This document shows positions 6,265 to 8,368 of a stretch of DNA of 8,368 nucleotides, piece by piece (position 1 is the first letter of the stretch; each line of letters begins with the position of its first letter). Below the pieces are notes generated by a model, which was not told where the DNA came from, ran no database searches, and saw only the letters and a list, made by a program, of their open reading frames with translations. This stretch comes from an uncultured Clostridium sp. (GTDB lineage Bacteria > Bacillota > Clostridia > Lachnospirales > Lachnospiraceae). The stretch lies in the NCBI GenBank assembly GCA_900553925.1, contig USFH01000094.1:1-8368 (forward strand), in the 5' to 3' direction. The position numbers were made by a program, and so were the translations under genes.

Positions 6265-8268
6265 TTACTTATTTTCGTCTTGCTGCTCCGCGGAATCCAC
6301 AGGTGTCTGCTGTTTTGTATTATCTTGTACGCCATCCGCAAACACACTGTCCATCTGGGAATCATAATTTGTCATAATCTTATTATTGATTTCCATGGAA
6401 CGCTTCTCGTAATCCTCATGTGCAAGTTCTTTTTCGGATTTTTCCACATAAGCTTCTCCGCCGCCCATACTTGCTGCGAAATCCCGGTTCACTTCCTCCA
6501 TCAGTTCATTTACATCTTCCGGAATAACGGAGTTCGTAGTCGATTCTCCCGGTGTGGATAATATAGTCGTTTCCCCTTCGCTGCTTTCCGCATCCGGCTT
6601 CGTGATATCCTTCATTTCCTGACCGGCTGCAACCGCTGTTGTAACAGCATCCGCCGTAGCATTTTCAGACTTGCCTGTCTCTGCCGGCTGTGCACCGTCC
6701 TTCCTGCCATTTTGTGTCAGCGTTGCCTCGTCCAATCCAAGCTTGGCAAGAAGCTCCGGATTCACATCCTTGTTTGCATTTGCAAGCTGGGCGATCATAT
6801 CCTCCGCATCTAACATATCCTTATTCTGTTTATTGATTCTTCCTGCAAATATTACAAGAATCACAATCAGGATTACAAGGATCAATCCCAATCCTGCCAA
6901 AATTCCAATTACAACCGGATTAGAAAACGGACTTTTCTCCGGTGTTTCCGGTGCCGGAACATTCGAGGCTGTCGCCTGTGTCGGTGTTGCTGGTACAAGT
7001 ACCTCCTTAGTAACCGTCATCGGTACATAGCGGAGAAATGCCTGCTCCTTTGCATCAAATTCATAAAAGCCCGCTTCACCCTCTACGTTAACTGCATAAA
7101 CCAGATACATATCTGCATCCGCAATGTTTGCTGACTGATACGCAGTCACTTCATTTTCACCGATCTTAATCTTCGTCGCTGTAAATCCATCCGGAATCGT
7201 CACACCTTCCGGTGCATCCATAATGATATACCTGTTATATTGGGATGAATATTCCTGATATGGTGTAAATACATCCTTTTCAGCATCCATAATAAACCAG
7301 TGGTTCTCGCCCTCTTCGTCTTTCAGGCACACAACTGTGATCTTCTTATTCGGGGACTGGAAGGAAAGAACGTCCCAATCCTTATAGGTCGTTGTTCCGG
7401 CGGTAAAGCCCTCCGGTGCCTCAAGTCCATCCTCGCTCATCACAAATGCATATTCCGTTCCATCGATCGTTGCAACCGGATCGCCGACATCCTCACCCGC
7501 CTGCACATTGATCGTATACACCTTCACAGCACCGTTTTCAGCAGTAACTGTAACCCGGACTGTATTCTTACCCTTCTGAATCGAATTCGCACCGGATACG
7601 CTTGTCGTTGCCTTACTGTCCGCAGCTGACGCACTGACGACCACACTTGTCACATCCTCATCAACCTGCAGGGAATACGATGTCCGGTCAGCAGAAAATG
7701 ACGGTGTCAATGTTCCAGGAGATACCTGCAAGCTTGCAAGATCGCAGTCTGCGGATCTGCCGTCGTCCTCTGTCGTCTCCGTTGTCTGTCCTTCCTCTGT
7801 AGTTGAATCGCTGTTGTCTCCGTTGTTTGAAGCGGTCGCAACGGTCACCGTTGCACCTGCATGCGAGATAGAAATGGCATTTCCGTTAATATCATAGACA
7901 TCGCTTCCGCTCGTTGTAATACTTCCGCTGCCGTTTGCAATGGCTGTAAACGAAATCGAAAATGAACCTGCGGAAGTTCCGCTTGCCGTTACCGTTCCAC
8001 CACCGCCATTGACGATAGCACTTCCGCTTGCGGAATTATACTGTAATACGCCCGAATTGTAGGACACATAGATTGTGTATGCTGAAATATCCGAACCACT
8101 GACGGAAATCGTCGCTGTAACATTACTTCCTACACTGACTGTGCTTGATGATAATGCAATCACGACATTGGCTGCCTTTGCATCTATGTTGTTAAAATTC
8201 AGACACATAAACACAGCAATCATGACTGCTAATCCTCTTTTTATGAATTGTTTTATATATCGCTTCAT
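6265..8268 (-). CDS. Membrane-anchored cohesin-domain protein with cadherin-like domain and cytoplasmic tail
   Basis: 667 residues. Signal peptide 1-32 (basic KRYIKQFIKR, hydrophobic core, AKA|A site). Cohesin-like domain ~34-143 (VTATISVSG, YVSYNSGVLQYNSASG, SFSISFTAIANGSGSI). Thr/Glu-rich linker ~144-176. Cadherin-like beta-sandwich ~177-256 (LASLQVSPGTLTPSFS ... VYTINV). Two tandem ~65-residue repeats at ~273-337 and ~347-414. TPT/PAPE-rich stalk, then a transmembrane helix ~452-475 stopped by GRINKQNK. The ~190-residue tail (477-667) is acidic and low in hydrophobics. With a cleavable signal peptide and one stop-transfer helix the domains face outside and the tail the cytoplasm. No LPXTG or SLH anchor is present. 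The start has GGAGG 6 nt upstream. The gene 28 bp upstream ends in a dockerin, so this is probably a surface receptor for that secreted product. Cohesin assignment is by pattern; ligand unknown. Confidence 0.85.
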   Translation of the reverse strand: MKRYIKQFIKRGLAVMIAVFMCLNFNNIDAKAANVVIALSSSTVSVGSNVTATISVSGSDISAYTIYVSYNSGVLQYNSASGSAIVNGGGGTVTASGTSAGSFSISFTAIANGSGSITTSGSDVYDINGNAISISHAGATVTVATASNNGDNSDSTTEEGQTTETTEDDGRSADCDLASLQVSPGTLTPSFSADRTSYSLQVDEDVTSVVVSASAADSKATTSVSGANSIQKGKNTVRVTVTAENGAVKVYTINVQAGEDVGDPVATIDGTEYAFVMSEDGLEAPEGFTAGTTTYKDWDVLSFQSPNKKITVVCLKDEEGENHWFIMDAEKDVFTPYQEYSSQYNRYIIMDAPEGVTIPDGFTATKIKIGENEVTAYQSANIADADMYLVYAVNVEGEAGFYEFDAKEQAFLRYVPMTVTKEVLVPATPTQATASNVPAPETPEKSPFSNPVVIGILAGLGLILVILIVILVIFAGRINKQNKDMLDAEDMIAQLANANKDVNPELLAKLGLDEATLTQNGRKDGAQPAETGKSENATADAVTTAVAAGQEMKDITKPDAESSEGETTILSTPGESTTNSVIPEDVNELMEEVNRDFAASMGGGEAYVEKSEKELAHEDYEKRSMEINNKIMTNYDSQMDSVFADGVQDNTKQQTPVDSAEQQDENK

Positions 8269-8296
8269 GATGTTCCTCCTCGTATATCATGTTTAT

Positions 8297-8368
8297 TTAT
8301 TGAATTGTCTCCAGACCAACAATATGCCGCTGGAGTTTCACAATATCCAATGCTGTCACACGTCCGTC
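8297..8368 (-). CDS. C-terminal end of a dockerin-bearing protein (partial)
   Basis: Only the last 23 codons and TAA lie in the window. They read DGRVTALDIVKLQRHIVGL followed by ETIQ. This is the second half of a type-I dockerin repeat: the end of a calcium loop (D, G, hydrophobic V at loop position 8, D at position 12) and then the F-helix (IVKLQRHIVGL). A dockerin at the extreme C-terminus is the normal place in secreted cellulosomal or surface-assembled proteins. It docks non-covalently to a cohesin, and the next gene, 28 bp downstream, encodes one. The catalytic or adhesive part lies beyond the right edge, so its function cannot be named. With no terminator between, the two are probably co-transcribed. 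Confidence 0.8.
   Translation of the reverse strand, partial: DGRVTALDIVKLQRHIVGLETIQ

Noticed and set aside
6265..6900. Sortase-type cell-wall anchor at the end of the cohesin protein
   Set aside because: No LPXTG-like motif is present, and the hydrophobic helix is followed by about 190 residues, not a short basic tail. This is a transmembrane protein with a cytoplasmic domain.
7300..7629. 109-codon plus-strand ORF within the cohesin gene
   Set aside because: It is antisense to a coherent multi-domain protein frame and encodes nothing recognisable.

Overview
The window looks like chromosomal DNA of a Gram-positive Firmicute, most likely a gut or rumen Lachnospiraceae (Clostridia). The signs are a perfect CIRCE operator in front of groES-groEL, strong AGGAGG-type ribosome binding sites, DUF6062 and DUF2225 proteins, a GlnRS of the clostridial type, and a cohesin/dockerin pair. 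Genus cannot be fixed from the sequence. Every supported gene lies on the minus strand, so transcription runs from high to low coordinates. There is no sign of a plasmid, phage, CRISPR array or intact insertion sequence, and no gene-free stretch exceeds 300 bases.

In order of transcription: (1) 8368-8297, the last 23 codons of a protein ending in a type-I-like dockerin half-repeat. (2) 8268-6265, a membrane protein with signal peptide, cohesin domain, cadherin-like beta-sandwich, a duplicated extracellular module, one transmembrane helix and a ~190-residue cytoplasmic tail. These two genes are 28 bp apart and probably co-transcribed, so this looks like a surface-docking pair. (3) 6204-4537, glnS, with its own near-consensus promoter placed directly after the cohesin gene. 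(4) 4499-3630, a DUF2225 zinc-knuckle/TPR-like protein. (5) 3593-2952, a permuted papain-like (NlpC/P60, YiiX-like) hydrolase, followed at once by a hairpin terminator. Gaps of 36-37 bp suggest that glnS, DUF2225 and the hydrolase form one transcription unit. (6) 2858-2139, a DUF6062 protein with two Cys/His modules, a possible promoter of its own and a very strong terminator.

(7) 1890 to 1 holds the heat-shock operon groES-groEL: a promoter, a perfect CIRCE (HrcA operator), groES, an unusually long ~161-bp spacer, and groEL, which runs off the left edge. The spacer holds GC-rich hairpins, a 39-codon ORF with an ideal Shine-Dalgarno sequence, and a 9-bp direct repeat covering both ribosome binding sites. 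It looks like a small insertion between the two chaperonin genes.

The items most worth a second look are the transmembrane cohesin with its long cytoplasmic tail next to a dockerin protein, and the groES-groEL spacer. The rest is ordinary core genome, with three conserved but functionally uncharacterised proteins.
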